A stretch of 64,000 bases of DNA from assembly GCA_030835125.1 (NCBI GenBank), contig JAUQWM010000071.1:17857-81856 (forward strand), read 5' to 3'. Made by a program: the position numbers and the translations under genes. The notes under the pieces are model-generated. The model made no database searches. It was not told where the DNA came from and saw only the letters and a list, made by a program, of their open reading frames with translations. The stretch is from Gemmatimonadaceae bacterium (GTDB lineage: Bacteria > Gemmatimonadota > Gemmatimonadetes > Gemmatimonadales > Gemmatimonadaceae). Shown here piece after piece: positions 8,421 through 17,299 of this stretch (within the stretch, counting starts at the first letter, position 1; every line of letters begins with the position of its first letter).

Positions 8421-10403
8421 CTACAACAACACGTTCACGATCGCGTTCCCGATGCCCACCAGCGCGGCGCCTGAGATCAACCCGGCGCAGATCGATTCGT
8501 AGCCGTCGACCCAGATCGCGTGCGCGCGTGAGCCCGGTGCCGGCTTTTTCCGGGCCATCCACCAGAAGATCATGGCGCCGACCCACATCGCGAGGCACGA
8601 TTCGGGCGGGAGCACCACGCCCAGTCCGATCGACACCGCCGAGAGCGGGAACGCACCCTTCGACCTGATCCGGGCGAGCTCAAAGACGAGCGCGAGGATC
8701 GCGGCGACGATCATCGAGATCACGGCTGATGTCGGCAGCTGGCTCAGTCCATTGGTGATCAGGTCTGCCACGCCCTTCCACTGCATCGCCGCCGGCATCG
8801 CGAATTGCTCCGACACGATCGTGGTGGTCGAGCGGACCCCATCGGCACCAGGCGGCAGGAAGAGCAGGAAGAAGAGCGGAACCGTGGCGATGGAGCCGGC
8901 CAGGATGCCGATGACGTGACCGATCGCCTGCTGCCGCGGCTTGGCGCCGAGCATGTACCCGGGCTTGATGTCCGACAGCAGGTTCGAGGCGTTTGACGAG
9001 ATCTCCGCCGTCATCGTGGCCGGGATCAGGTTGGTCGCCGGGTTCACCCGATCGATCGCGCCCATCGTGAACTGCGTGATCTTCGACAGCGCGCCGGTTG
9101 GCGTCCACGACGTCAGCGCCATCGAGTTCGTCGAGATGATCGTCAGCACGAAGATGAGCGGCAGCGAGACCAGCGCCAGGAACCACGACACGCCGAAGAA
9201 CACGTGCGTGAGCGCCGCGCCCACCACGCACAGGACCGGCACGCCGATGAACGAGATCCAGAGCGGCAGCTCGATGTGCCGCAGCGGATCCGCGCCCCCG
9301 GGCGCCGTCTTCTTCGCCTTCAGTGCCGCGAACGCCTTCGTGATCAGCTCCGGCTTGGCGAAGAGTCCCACCAGCGACCCCACCACCATCATCGTCACGC
9401 CCCACCAGAGCGCCCACTGGTTCACGATCTCGGCCCGCGAGATCGCCACCAGCGCACCGTTGGGCGCCGTGTACGAGGCGATGTCCCCCCGCTGGATCAT
9501 GATCGGCGCCAGCACCGCAAAGTTCACCAGCGCGCCGAGCAGCACGCTCGTCGCCACCTTGATGCCCATCAGGCCACCGATCCCGAGCATCGCGGCATCG
9601 AGGGTGAGCCGCAGGCCAAGCTGGCGGATATCCGTCCCCAGGATCCTGGGGATCCAGAGGTTCATCCGGGCGGCGGCATCGTAGTAGTACGTGTCGAAGC
9701 GCTCCATCCAGTGCCAGGGCTCCGTCATCCCCGCCCACCGGTCCATGCGCAGGATCCTGAACTGCAGCAGCCGCATCCAGCCGTCGCTGGAGATGAACTG
9801 GTAGAATCCCGTGGCGGCCGCCGTGACGCCGAGCAGCCTGGCCTTGAACATCCCCGCCGCGGCCTCGCCCGTGTACAGTGCGTCGAGGACGACGCCGGCG
9901 GCGCGTCCCTCCGGGAACGGGAGCTGGTCCTCGTTGATGAAACGACGCTTCATGGGGAACGCGACCAGTACCCCGATGCACGAGATGCACGTGTTCCACA
10001 GCATCAGCTGCCACCACGGCACGATGTTCGTGGTGACCATCATGTACGCCGCCATCCCCGACGTGATGGGCGTGACCATGTAGCCGGCCGCCGTGGCGAT
10101 CGACTGCGTGCAGTTGTTCTCGAGGATGGTGAAATCGTCGATGATCCCCGACTGCGACATGATCCGGAACATCGCGAACGCGAGGATCACCGACGTCAGC
10201 CCCACCCCGATGGTGATGCCGGTCTTGCCGGCGATGTACAGCGCCGTGGCCGACAGCACACCGCCCAGCAGGAACCCGGTGATCGCCGCCCGCACGGTGA
10301 GCTGCGGCATGTCACCCCGGTACACGTTCTCGAACCACCACTGGTCCTTCTGGAGGCGCGACCAGGAGGCGACCTGTTCCTCGCTCAGCTGCTTGATGGC
10401 CAT
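8421..10403 (-). CDS. OPT family oligopeptide transporter
   Basis: A 660-residue polytopic inner-membrane protein of the OPT family, which imports peptides or metal-peptide conjugates with protons. About 14-16 hydrophobic segments are spread from residue 35 to the end; the N-terminus contains the family-like stretch LTVRAAITGFLLGGVLSATALY. The C-terminus (AGLISGAALVGIGNAIVNVLL) is complete. I chose ATG 10403 over GTG 10412 because ATG is the usual start and the three extra residues carry no signal; neither has a clear ribosome site. It lies near peptidases and acylases that could supply its substrates. It is convergent with the ThrE exporter, with the facing heptamer arrays between. Confidence 0.92.
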   Translation of the reverse strand: MAIKQLSEEQVASWSRLQKDQWWFENVYRGDMPQLTVRAAITGFLLGGVLSATALYIAGKTGITIGVGLTSVILAFAMFRIMSQSGIIDDFTILENNCTQSIATAAGYMVTPITSGMAAYMMVTTNIVPWWQLMLWNTCISCIGVLVAFPMKRRFINEDQLPFPEGRAAGVVLDALYTGEAAAGMFKARLLGVTAAATGFYQFISSDGWMRLLQFRILRMDRWAGMTEPWHWMERFDTYYYDAAARMNLWIPRILGTDIRQLGLRLTLDAAMLGIGGLMGIKVATSVLLGALVNFAVLAPIMIQRGDIASYTAPNGALVAISRAEIVNQWALWWGVTMMVVGSLVGLFAKPELITKAFAALKAKKTAPGGADPLRHIELPLWISFIGVPVLCVVGAALTHVFFGVSWFLALVSLPLIFVLTIISTNSMALTSWTPTGALSKITQFTMGAIDRVNPATNLIPATMTAEISSNASNLLSDIKPGYMLGAKPRQQAIGHVIGILAGSIATVPLFFLLFLPPGADGVRSTTTIVSEQFAMPAAMQWKGVADLITNGLSQLPTSAVISMIVAAILALVFELARIRSKGAFPLSAVSIGLGVVLPPESCLAMWVGAMIFWWMARKKPAPGSRAHAIWVDGYESICAGLISGAALVGIGNAIVNVLL

Positions 10404-10559
10404 GGTCGGCACCAGAAGGGGGATCCCTGACGAACCCGATGGAGCGCGCCAATCGTCGCTGGCGGACGGGGCCTTCGCAAGCCGGCGCGGGTGACACGAT
10501 GCCAGATTTCCCGGGACACCGGTCCGATCCCGTGTGCGTCGACCATCACCCCCTCCATC

Positions 10560-11609
10560 GTGGAACTGGGCATCTATACCTTCGCGGAGAACTCACCCGA
10601 CCCCGCCACGGGGGCCGTGATCACGGCCGAGCAGCGGCTGCGCAACCTCATGGAAGAGGTCGAACTGGCGGACCAGGTGGGGCTGGACGTGTTCGGTGTC
10701 GGGGAGCACCACCGGCCCGACTTCGTCGTCTCCACGCCGGCGGTGGTCCTCGCCGCCGCCGCCATGCGGACGCGGCGCATCCGCCTGACGAGTGCCGTGA
10801 GCGTGCTGAGCTCCGACGACCCCGTGCGGGTCTTCCAGGAATTCGCGACCCTGGACCTGCTCTCGGGCGGGCGGGCCGAGATCATGGCCGGGCGCGGCTC
10901 GTTCGTCGAGTCGTATCCGCTGTTCGGCTACGCCCTCGACGACTACGACGCGCTGTTCGCCGAGAAACTGGACCTGCTGCTCGCGCTCCGGACGTCGACC
11001 CACGTGACCTGGCGCGGACGACACCGCGCGCCGATCGACAACCGCGGCGTGTATCCCCGTCCGGTGCAGGACCCGTTGCCGGTCTGGATCGCCGTGGGCG
11101 GCACGCCGGCCTCGGTCGTCCGCGCCGGCACGCTCGGCCTCCCGCTGGCCGTGGCGATCATCGGCGGGACGCCGGTGCACTTCCGGGACCTGGTGGCGCT
11201 GTACCGCGACGCCGGCCGGGACGCCGGACATGGCCCGGACGTCCTGAAGGTGAGCATCAACTCGCACGGCTTCATCGCCGACACGTCTCGTCAGGCAGGC
11301 GACGATGCGTGGCCGCCGTACCTGGACACGATGGGGCGCATCGGGCGCGAGCGCGGATGGCCGCCTCCGTCGCGCGACCGGTACGAGGCGGAGCGATCCC
11401 CGCGGGGTGCGCTGCTCGTCGGCGACCCCCAGGAAGTGGTGGACAAGATCCTGTGGGAGCACGAGCTGTTCCGCCTCGATCGCTTCCTCATCCAGTTCAG
11501 CGTCGGGTCGATGCCGCACGCGAAAATGATGCGGTGCATCGAGCTGTTCGGGACCGCCGTGGCGCCGGCGGTGCGCAAGGCGCTCGACCCGGGATCGGGA
11601 ACCGGCTGA
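10560..11609 (+). CDS. LLM-class flavin-dependent oxidoreductase
   Basis: A luciferase-like FMN/F420-type oxidoreductase of about 349 residues with a TIM-barrel fold. It begins [17 protein letters not shown], typical of this subgroup, and has [10 protein letters not shown] near residue 57 and the flavin-binding region [14 protein letters not shown] near 102. The frame is open to a GTG at 10491, but the extra 23 residues have no family resemblance, so GTG 10560 was preferred; no strong ribosome site supports either. The C-terminal part [18 protein letters not shown] is the family's common end. Substrate unknown. It is divergent from the OPT transporter and upstream of a DUF922 protease on the same strand with a 100-base gap. 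Confidence 0.88.
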   Translation: MELGIYTFAENSPDPATGAVITAEQRLRNLMEEVELADQVGLDVFGVGEHHRPDFVVSTPAVVLAAAAMRTRRIRLTSAVSVLSSDDPVRVFQEFATLDLLSGGRAEIMAGRGSFVESYPLFGYALDDYDALFAEKLDLLLALRTSTHVTWRGRHRAPIDNRGVYPRPVQDPLPVWIAVGGTPASVVRAGTLGLPLAVAIIGGTPVHFRDLVALYRDAGRDAGHGPDVLKVSINSHGFIADTSRQAGDDAWPPYLDTMGRIGRERGWPPPSRDRYEAERSPRGALLVGDPQEVVDKILWEHELFRLDRFLIQFSVGSMPHAKMMRCIELFGTAVAPAVRKALDPGSGTG

Positions 11610-11709
11610 GCGCGCCGCGTGCCAGAATGGTGCCTTGCGGTGCCGGCCGCGAGGTTCATCTTCGTGCAGTCGGAGTCACCTGAACCCCGAGCTGTCGCGC
11701 GGAGAGGTC

Positions 11710-12330
11710 ATGCGAGCCCGCTTCGTCCTGCCCACATCCAGCCTCCTGCTGGTCGCCGCCGCTGCGGCCGGCGCCCAGGATCCCAAGCCGCGCCCGATGC
11801 CGCGCGGAGTCGTGCTGCAGGCGAGCACCGAGCGGTATCCCGTCGGCGGTTCCACGGTCGAGGAGATCACGGCTGCGCTGCGCGGCGCCCTCGGCGCGGA
11901 AGGCGGATTCATCGGCCATTACGCCGTGGGTTGGCGGTATTCGTACCGGATGGGCGACGGGGTCAGCTCCAAGTCGGGTTGCCGCCTTGCCAACGTCCGC
12001 GTGGACATGCAGACGCGAGTCCGCGTGCCCGACTGGAAGGCATCGGCCGATGCGCCGCCGGAGGTGGCCGCCGCCTGGGAGGCGTTCACGACGTCGCTCG
12101 AGAACCACATCCGTGAGCACGAGAACATCGCCATCCGCACCGCCGGCGACTTCGTGCAGAAGCTGGAGCGGATGACCGACATGTCGTGCCGGCAGCTCTC
12201 GTCCGACGTGCAACGCGAGGCGCGGTCCAACACCGATCGGCTGCAGGAACGGCAGCGGAAGCTCGACCTCGACACGCGCGAGGGTTCGCAGGCCGGGGCC
12301 CGCTGGCCGCCGGTGCCGCCGGCGCCCTGA
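11710..12330 (+). CDS. Exported DUF922-type putative zinc protease
   Basis: A 206-residue exported protein resembling the DUF922 group of predicted secreted Zn proteases. Residues 1-21 are a signal peptide (VLPTSSLLLVAAAAAGAQ). The family hallmark, a His-rich helix, is present as HIREHENIA near residue 136, preceded by the conserved beta region with VGWRYSYRMGDG and CRLANVRVDMQTRV. A Cys near the N-terminal half and one in MSCRQL may form a disulfide. ATG 11710 was chosen because GGAGAGG lies directly upstream and the signal peptide starts there; earlier in-frame codons add an implausible tail. Function is known only from family prediction, and catalytic activity is inferred from the His/Glu pattern. 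Confidence 0.72.
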   Translation: MRARFVLPTSSLLLVAAAAAGAQDPKPRPMPRGVVLQASTERYPVGGSTVEEITAALRGALGAEGGFIGHYAVGWRYSYRMGDGVSSKSGCRLANVRVDMQTRVRVPDWKASADAPPEVAAAWEAFTTSLENHIREHENIAIRTAGDFVQKLERMTDMSCRQLSSDVQREARSNTDRLQERQRKLDLDTREGSQAGARWPPVPPAP

Positions 12331-12336
12331 CGCGCG

Positions 12337-13497
12337 TCAGTCGCGCAGGAGGATGTCGGGGCTGACGTCGCTTACCGAGGTGAGGCCGGTGAGCGCGAGC
12401 GTCACCGAAAGCTCGCGCTGGAGCTGCGACAGGATGTGCCGCACCCCGGCCTCGCCACGCGCCGCGAGCGCGTAGACCCACGCCCGCCCGATCATCACCG
12501 AGCGTGCGCCCAGCGCCAGGGCCTTCACGATGTCCTGGCCGGTGTGCACGCCGCCATCCATGAAGATGTCGATGCGGCCGCGGACCGCGTCGACGATCCG
12601 GGGCAGGGCCGAGATGGACGAGGGCGCGGAGTCGAGCTGGCGGCCACCATGGTTCGAGACCACGATGCCCTGGGCGCCGGCGTCGGCCGCCGCCACGGCG
12701 TCCCCGGCCTCGAGCACGCCCTTGATGATCAGCGTTCCCGGCCACTCCGCGCGCAGCCACTCGATGTCCCTCCAGGTCACCGAGGGATCGAACTGCGCGT
12801 CGATCCAGGCGCGGAACTGCTGGATGTTGGCGGCGCCCGCCACGAGGGAGGCGAGGTTGCCGAAGACAAGCGGTCGGCCACCTAACGCGACGTCCGCCAG
12901 CCATCGCGGGTGCGCGGCGAAGTTGAGCGCGCTGCGCAGCCGTGCCCCCAGCGACAGGCCGCCGCCCATGCCGTTGCGGGTGTCGCGGTAGCGCGAACCC
13001 ACGACCGCCAGGTCGACGGTGAACACCAGGGTCCCCACGCCGACGGCGCGGGCCCGCTGCAGCAGGGCCCGCACGTGGCCCCGGTCGCGCATCATGTACA
13101 GCTGGAACCAGAAGTCGGCGTTCGTCGCCGCCCGCACTTCCTCGAGGGAGCAGAGGCCGACGGTCGAGAGGCAGAACGGCACGCCGGCGGCGGCGGCGGC
13201 GCGCGCGGCCTGGACCTCACCGCGCCGCCGCATCAGTCCCGCCAGGCCCACCGGCGCCAGCACGAGGGGCATCGACGCGTGCTGCCCGCAGAGGTCGATG
13301 CTGGTGTCGACCGTCGAGACGTCGCGCAGCACGCGCTGCCGGAGGTGAAACGTCGCGAAGTCGGCTCGATTGGCGGCCAGCGTCCGTTCGTCGACCGCAC
13401 CGCCGTCGATGTAGTCGAAGAGCTGTCGGGGCAGGCGCGCTTCGGCGAGCCGGCGGTAGTCGGCGACCGTCGCCGGGGCGAGTCGGAGGGTGCCCAT
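12337..13497 (-). CDS. lldD: FMN-dependent L-lactate dehydrogenase, LldD-like
   Basis: A 386-residue alpha-hydroxy-acid oxidase family enzyme expected to oxidise L-lactate to pyruvate, passing electrons to the quinone pool. It matches LldD closely in pattern: DYRRLAEARLPRQLFDYIDGGA at the N-terminus, PLVLAPVGLAGLMRRRGE, FWFQLYMMRDRGH, FTVDLAVVGSRYRD, IIKGVLEAGDA and the catalytic VSNHGGRQLD, then the FMN phosphate site GARSVMIGRAWVYALAARGEAGV. An upstream in-frame ATG at 13533 would add 12 residues; ATG 13497 fits the family start better. It contains a rare TTA codon in GTTAGGT at about 12881. It follows the VTT membrane protein on the same strand. A related 2-hydroxy acid could be the true substrate. 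Confidence 0.85.
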   Translation of the reverse strand: MGTLRLAPATVADYRRLAEARLPRQLFDYIDGGAVDERTLAANRADFATFHLRQRVLRDVSTVDTSIDLCGQHASMPLVLAPVGLAGLMRRRGEVQAARAAAAAGVPFCLSTVGLCSLEEVRAATNADFWFQLYMMRDRGHVRALLQRARAVGVGTLVFTVDLAVVGSRYRDTRNGMGGGLSLGARLRSALNFAAHPRWLADVALGGRPLVFGNLASLVAGAANIQQFRAWIDAQFDPSVTWRDIEWLRAEWPGTLIIKGVLEAGDAVAAADAGAQGIVVSNHGGRQLDSAPSSISALPRIVDAVRGRIDIFMDGGVHTGQDIVKALALGARSVMIGRAWVYALAARGEAGVRHILSQLQRELSVTLALTGLTSVSDVSPDILLRD

Positions 13498-13564
13498 GGT
13501 GTCCGGGAGGGTGGAGGTCGGGATCGCAGCCATACTACGCCGGCGCCCCCCGCCCGTCCACGCG

Positions 13565-14251
13565 TCAGGGCGTCGCCGGTCTCCGGGCCAGCTGCCCCCG
13601 CCAGGCGCGTCCCAGCAGGAGCGCCGCCAGCAGGGCCAGCGCACCTAACGACACCAGGAGCCCCAGCCGTCGCGAGACGAAGCCGACTCCGAGGAGCATG
13701 GTGCCGATGGCGTAGGGCAGCTCGGCGATGGCCAGCGCCAGCAGGTACCGCCCGAGGGGATAGTGGATGAGTCCGAGCACGTAGCCGGGGATCTCCGACG
13801 GCAGGGCGAGCTGGAAGAGGACGATCGACCCGAACGAGGTGTGGAGCCGCACCTGTCGCTCGTAGGACGCGAAGGACTTGCCCGGGGCTGCCCAGCGCAG
13901 GGCGCGTCGCCCGAAGTGGTACGCCACCGCGTACGACAGCAGGCCGCCGAGCATCCAGCCGGTCCAGAGGAGGGCGACCGATGCCAGCGGCCCCCAGGCG
14001 TAGACGGCGGGAGGAACCAGCACCGCGCTCGAGAAAAAGGCGAGCATGGCCGACAGCGCCGAGAGGACCACGAAGAGCAGGGGTCCCGCCACGTGATGCT
14101 CCTGCATGATCGCTTTCGTTGCCTCGAAGACCCGGATCGCGGTCTGGTGCACCGGGTCCGACCACGCGAGGACCACAAGCCCGGCCACCAGCACCACCAG
14201 GAAGATGGCGCGCAGGCGATGGACCGGTGGGCGATCGTCGAGGGTCGTCAT
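13565..14251 (-). CDS. VTT-domain (TVP38/DedA-like) membrane protein
   Basis: A 228-residue inner-membrane protein with about six hydrophobic segments and the VTT/SNARE-associated core: FFSSAVLVPPAVYAWGPLASVAL, then YAVAYHFGRRALRW and a C-terminal pair LFQLALPSEIPGYVLGLIHYPLGRYLLAL. The family includes DedA and TMEM64-type proteins that flip undecaprenyl phosphate or phospholipids; which substrate applies here cannot be read. It sits upstream of lldD on the same strand with 67 bases between and is divergent from the TPP enzyme genes. One TTA codon lies in the GTTAGGT motif at 13643-13649. Confidence 0.82.
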   Translation of the reverse strand: MTTLDDRPPVHRLRAIFLVVLVAGLVVLAWSDPVHQTAIRVFEATKAIMQEHHVAGPLLFVVLSALSAMLAFFSSAVLVPPAVYAWGPLASVALLWTGWMLGGLLSYAVAYHFGRRALRWAAPGKSFASYERQVRLHTSFGSIVLFQLALPSEIPGYVLGLIHYPLGRYLLALAIAELPYAIGTMLLGVGFVSRRLGLLVSLGALALLAALLLGRAWRGQLARRPATP

Positions 14252-14358
14252 GAGGACGCCTCACGTTATCGCCCGCGGACCGCGCCGCCAGTGGGCCGCG
14301 GTGAGGCACGTGTCTGGCGCCGGGCAGGTGCGCAGCGGTATCGTCCCGCCCGACACCG

Positions 14359-14904
14359 ATGATCCAGGTCACGAGGACTTACGCGGCTGTGCCGACCGAC
14401 GATTGGTCGGCCGGCGTGCATCGCGTCCTGAAGGACGCCGGCGTACGAATGGTGGGCGTCGTCCCCGACGCCGGCCTGGCCCGCCTGATCACGTTCTGCG
14501 AAGCGGACCGGTCCATGCGCCTCGTCAGGCTCACGACCGAGGAGGAAGGCGTCGGCCTGCTGGCCGGCGCCTGGCTGGGGAACCAGCGAGGCGTGCTGCT
14601 GATGCAGAGCAGCGGCACCGGCAATTGCGTCAACATGCTGTCGATCGCCACGGCGTGCCGCTTCCCGGTGGTCATGCTGGTCACGATGCGCGGCGAACCG
14701 GGCGAGTCCAACCCCGCCCAGGTGCCGATGGGGAGCGCGACCCAGGCGGTGCTCGAGGCGATGGGAGTGCGCGTATCCCGGGCGTCGTCGGCGGCGGCGG
14801 TCCCCACGCTGGTGGCCGCCGCGCTGGATCGCGCCTACGACACCGAGTCGCCCGAAGCGGTGCTCGTCGCGCAGCACGTGCTCGGGTTCAAGGCGTTCAA
14901 GTGA
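14359..14904 (+). CDS. TPP-dependent 2-oxoacid decarboxylase, alpha (Pyr-domain) subunit
   Basis: A 181-residue protein with the pyrimidine-binding half of a thiamine diphosphate enzyme, resembling sulfopyruvate or phosphonopyruvate decarboxylase alpha subunits. The cofactor-activating Glu is likely in LTTEEEGVGLLAGAWLG at about residue 60, followed by VLLMQSSGTGNCVNML. Its partner, the PP-domain subunit, begins inside its stop codon (GTGA overlap), so the two make one split enzyme, as in the ComD/ComE arrangement. No comA-C coenzyme M genes or phosphonate genes are nearby, so the substrate is uncertain; a pyruvate derivative is the best guess given lldD close by. No good ribosome site precedes ATG 14359. 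Confidence 0.8.
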   Translation: MIQVTRTYAAVPTDDWSAGVHRVLKDAGVRMVGVVPDAGLARLITFCEADRSMRLVRLTTEEEGVGLLAGAWLGNQRGVLLMQSSGTGNCVNMLSIATACRFPVVMLVTMRGEPGESNPAQVPMGSATQAVLEAMGVRVSRASSAAAVPTLVAAALDRAYDTESPEAVLVAQHVLGFKAFK

Positions 14905-15521
14905 GCCGCGGAACGCTCGACCGGCGCGCGGTCGTGGGTCGCCTGCTGGCCGGGCGCGGCGACCTGCTGGTGGTGGCCGGACTCGGGGCGCCCGCGTGGG
15001 ACATCACTGCCGCGGGCGACCACCCGCTGTCCTTTCCCCTGTGGGGCGGAATGGGCGGCGCCGCGATGATGGGACTGGGCCTGGCGCTTGCGCAGCCGCG
15101 CCGACGGGTGCTGGTCGTCACCGGCGACGGCGAGATGCTCATGGGCCTTGGCTCCCTGGCGACGATCGCGGTCCAGCGGCCTCGCAACCTGTCGATCGTG
15201 GTCCTCGACAACGAACGCTACGGCGAGACGGGCATGCAGCGGACCCACACCGCCCATGGGGTCGACCTGGCCGGGATCGCCAGGGCCGCCGGGTTCCCCC
15301 GCGCCCTGAGGATCGCCACCATGACCGGGGTCTCGCGACTGACGCGGCTCGTGCACGACGGCACGGGGCCGGTCTTCGCCCAGGTGAAGGTGTCACCGGC
15401 CAGGGCGCCGCTCGTGCTTCCCCCGAAGGACGGGGAACGCCTGAAGCAGCGCTTCCGCGACGCCCTGCGCGCCGGCCGCGGACCTAACGCGGCCAGCCGT
15501 CCTGCGGCAGGCCCGTCGTGA
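14901..15521 (+). CDS. TPP-dependent 2-oxoacid decarboxylase, beta (PP-domain) subunit
   Basis: A 206-residue diphosphate-binding half of a TPP enzyme. The classic motif is visible: GDGEMLMGLGSLATIAVQ starting with GDG at about residue 76, with the closing Asn in VVLDNERYGETG. WGGMGGAAMMGLGLALAQ precedes it. It starts at a GTG overlapping the alpha-subunit stop, which implies coupled 1:1 expression. The C-terminal 13 codons overlap the 3' end of the convergent amidohydrolase by 38 bases (15484-15521), a true antisense overlap. Together the pair would decarboxylate a 2-oxoacid in the cytoplasm. Confidence 0.8.
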   Translation: MSRGTLDRRAVVGRLLAGRGDLLVVAGLGAPAWDITAAGDHPLSFPLWGGMGGAAMMGLGLALAQPRRRVLVVTGDGEMLMGLGSLATIAVQRPRNLSIVVLDNERYGETGMQRTHTAHGVDLAGIARAAGFPRALRIATMTGVSRLTRLVHDGTGPVFAQVKVSPARAPLVLPPKDGERLKQRFRDALRAGRGPNAASRPAAGPS

Positions 15522-16695
15522 TCCGCAGCGCGTTCTGGTAGTAGACCTTCTTCAGCACGCTGTCGGGCAGGTCGATGCCATACAGCTTCCAGAACGCGTG
15601 GTAGTCGCGGTAGTAGTCGAAGTAGTCGTCCCGGGTCTCGAAGACCCGCCAGTAGTACGGGTACTCCCCGGGCTGGAACGAGTCCTTCCCGAACAGGATC
15701 CGGTCCTGGTACCTGATGAAGAAGTCGTGCGCGGCCCGGGGCTGCCGTCCGATGTCGTACAGCACGGCGCCCACCTCGGTGTAGACGTTAGGCAGGTCCA
15801 GGACCCGGCCCAGCGTCGCCAGGTCGTTCGCCTGCCAGCCCATGTGTGCGGTGACGAACGTCGTCTTCGGGTGGCGGCGGAACAGGTTGTCCCGCTCGGC
15901 CATCAGCGAGTCGAACGCCGGGTACCGGTCGGCCGGGTAGCGGCGCCCCGGGAAGAGCGAGAGTTCCAGCCAGCGCTCGTTCGCCAGGTCGATCGGCTTG
16001 AAGAACTCGGCCGGGTCCGCGGTGTGGATGAAGACCGGCACGCCCAGCCGGGCGCAGGCTTCCCAGATCGGGTCGAGCTCCGGATCGTCCAGCCGGAGGC
16101 GCGTGCCGTCCGCCTTGCGCGTGGACAGCCCGAATCCCTTGCCCACCTCCCCCACGCCCACCGCGCCCGCCTTCACGTCGGCCTCGAGGCGTGACACGGC
16201 ACGCTCGGCCCATCCCGGTCCCACATTCTGCAGGTCGAGCCCGGTGAAGATCGCGACGCGGTCCTTCAGCCCCGGGTGCGCCTTCACCGCCGCCAGCGTC
16301 CGTGTCAGGCGCTCGCCACTCATGTTCTCGGCCGCGATCATCAACCGGAGGTTGAGGCTGTCCATCGCGGCCTGCAGGCTCGCGAGTCCCTCGGGGGAAC
16401 CGAGCAAGCCACCCGGGTGACCATGGAAGTCGATGGCCGGGTACTTCGCGCGCGGAACCGTGTGCTCCACCGAGACCAGCGTCGAGCGGGGACGGTAGTC
16501 GAGGATGCTCGGCGGTGGCGACTGCGGCGCCATGCACCGGAGCGGCCGGATTTCCGTCATCCCCGGGGGGCATTCCGCGCCCGGCGCGATCGACGTCTCG
16601 GGACCGCCCTGGCGACCGCCAGGTTGCTGTGATGAAGCCGCGGTGCCCAGGGTGAACAGGGCGCCAAGGCTGACGCTGACGAACGAAAGCCGCAT
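15484..16695 (-). CDS. Exported amidohydrolase of the ACMSD-like TIM-barrel group
   Basis: A 403-residue secreted metal-dependent hydrolase or decarboxylase-like TIM barrel (Amidohydro_2). A signal peptide covers residues 1-22 (ending AASSQ) and a Gly/Pro-rich linker follows. Metal ligands: HGHPGG (FHGHPGG, reading HxH), His in PVFIHTADP, His in TFVTAHMGW, and a late Asp/Glu region FGKDSF. ATG 16695 was chosen because GGAG lies 7 bases upstream; the frame continues 51 codons further without any plausible sequence. It converges on the TPP beta gene with a 38-base overlap. The C-terminal part (GIDLPDSVLKKVYYQNALRI) is typical of the group. Substrate unknown. Confidence 0.82.
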   Translation of the reverse strand: MRLSFVSVSLGALFTLGTAASSQQPGGRQGGPETSIAPGAECPPGMTEIRPLRCMAPQSPPPSILDYRPRSTLVSVEHTVPRAKYPAIDFHGHPGGLLGSPEGLASLQAAMDSLNLRLMIAAENMSGERLTRTLAAVKAHPGLKDRVAIFTGLDLQNVGPGWAERAVSRLEADVKAGAVGVGEVGKGFGLSTRKADGTRLRLDDPELDPIWEACARLGVPVFIHTADPAEFFKPIDLANERWLELSLFPGRRYPADRYPAFDSLMAERDNLFRRHPKTTFVTAHMGWQANDLATLGRVLDLPNVYTEVGAVLYDIGRQPRAAHDFFIRYQDRILFGKDSFQPGEYPYYWRVFETRDDYFDYYRDYHAFWKLYGIDLPDSVLKKVYYQNALRITTGLPQDGWPR

Positions 16696-16768
16696 GTGGA
16701 CTCCGGAAACGCGGATCAGCAATCTGGACGGCGGGATGTGGTGACGGAACCGTCCCCGACGCGCGAGG

Positions 16769-17299
16769 TCAGGGGATGCGCCGGCAGTACGCGCCTCCCG
16801 TGCACGATTCGGGGACGTACGTCTCACTTTCAACGAGCCAGGCGCCATTGGTGAGCCGCCACTTGGCGAAGTACCTGCCGGCGATCGTGATCCTGCCGTC
16901 GGCGTCGGTCCACGAACCGGTCCAGCGTCCCAGCTCGGACGCCATCCCCCAGGGATCGTAGAGACGGACTTCGTCCGGGAGCCGCTCGTACCTCACGTCG
17001 GGGCGCGAGCGAAACTGGTCAGCGAAGAGTCGGACGTTCTCCGCACGACCGATCGCATGAACCGAGTTCGACGTGACCACGATGACGCCCGGAGCCAGGA
17101 TCGCGGCGACGCCGGACGTGTCGTGTCGCGCGATAGATGCGTTTGACGATGCGCGCAGTCGACGAATCGTGGCTTCAGCACTCCCGGACTGCGCGCCGGC
17201 GATCGCAGGAACCAGCAGGGCCGCGCCGTCAACGATGACCAGGGCGAGCAGCGCGGCCGTGGAGATCGAGTGCCTTCCCGGTCGTGAGATCCGCGTCAC
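16769..17299 (-). CDS. Exported SnoaL/DUF4440-like protein
   Basis: A 176-residue exported protein. After a signal or anchor segment (about residues 12-36, STAALLALVIVDGAALLVPAIAG) it has the cone-shaped NTF2-like pattern of DUF4440/SnoaL proteins: an N-terminal helix ATIRRLRASSNASIARHD, then ILAPGVIVVTSNS, and the strand series GRWTGSW, ITIAGRYFAKWRL and WLVESETYVP. The GTG start directly abuts the stop of the upstream outer-membrane-like gene (TGA-GTG), so expression is coupled. Two late cysteines (SCTGGAYC) may pair. Members serve as isomerases, binding domains or immunity-like partners; no role can be assigned here. Confidence 0.68.
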   Translation of the reverse strand: MTRISRPGRHSISTAALLALVIVDGAALLVPAIAGAQSGSAEATIRRLRASSNASIARHDTSGVAAILAPGVIVVTSNSVHAIGRAENVRLFADQFRSRPDVRYERLPDEVRLYDPWGMASELGRWTGSWTDADGRITIAGRYFAKWRLTNGAWLVESETYVPESCTGGAYCRRIP

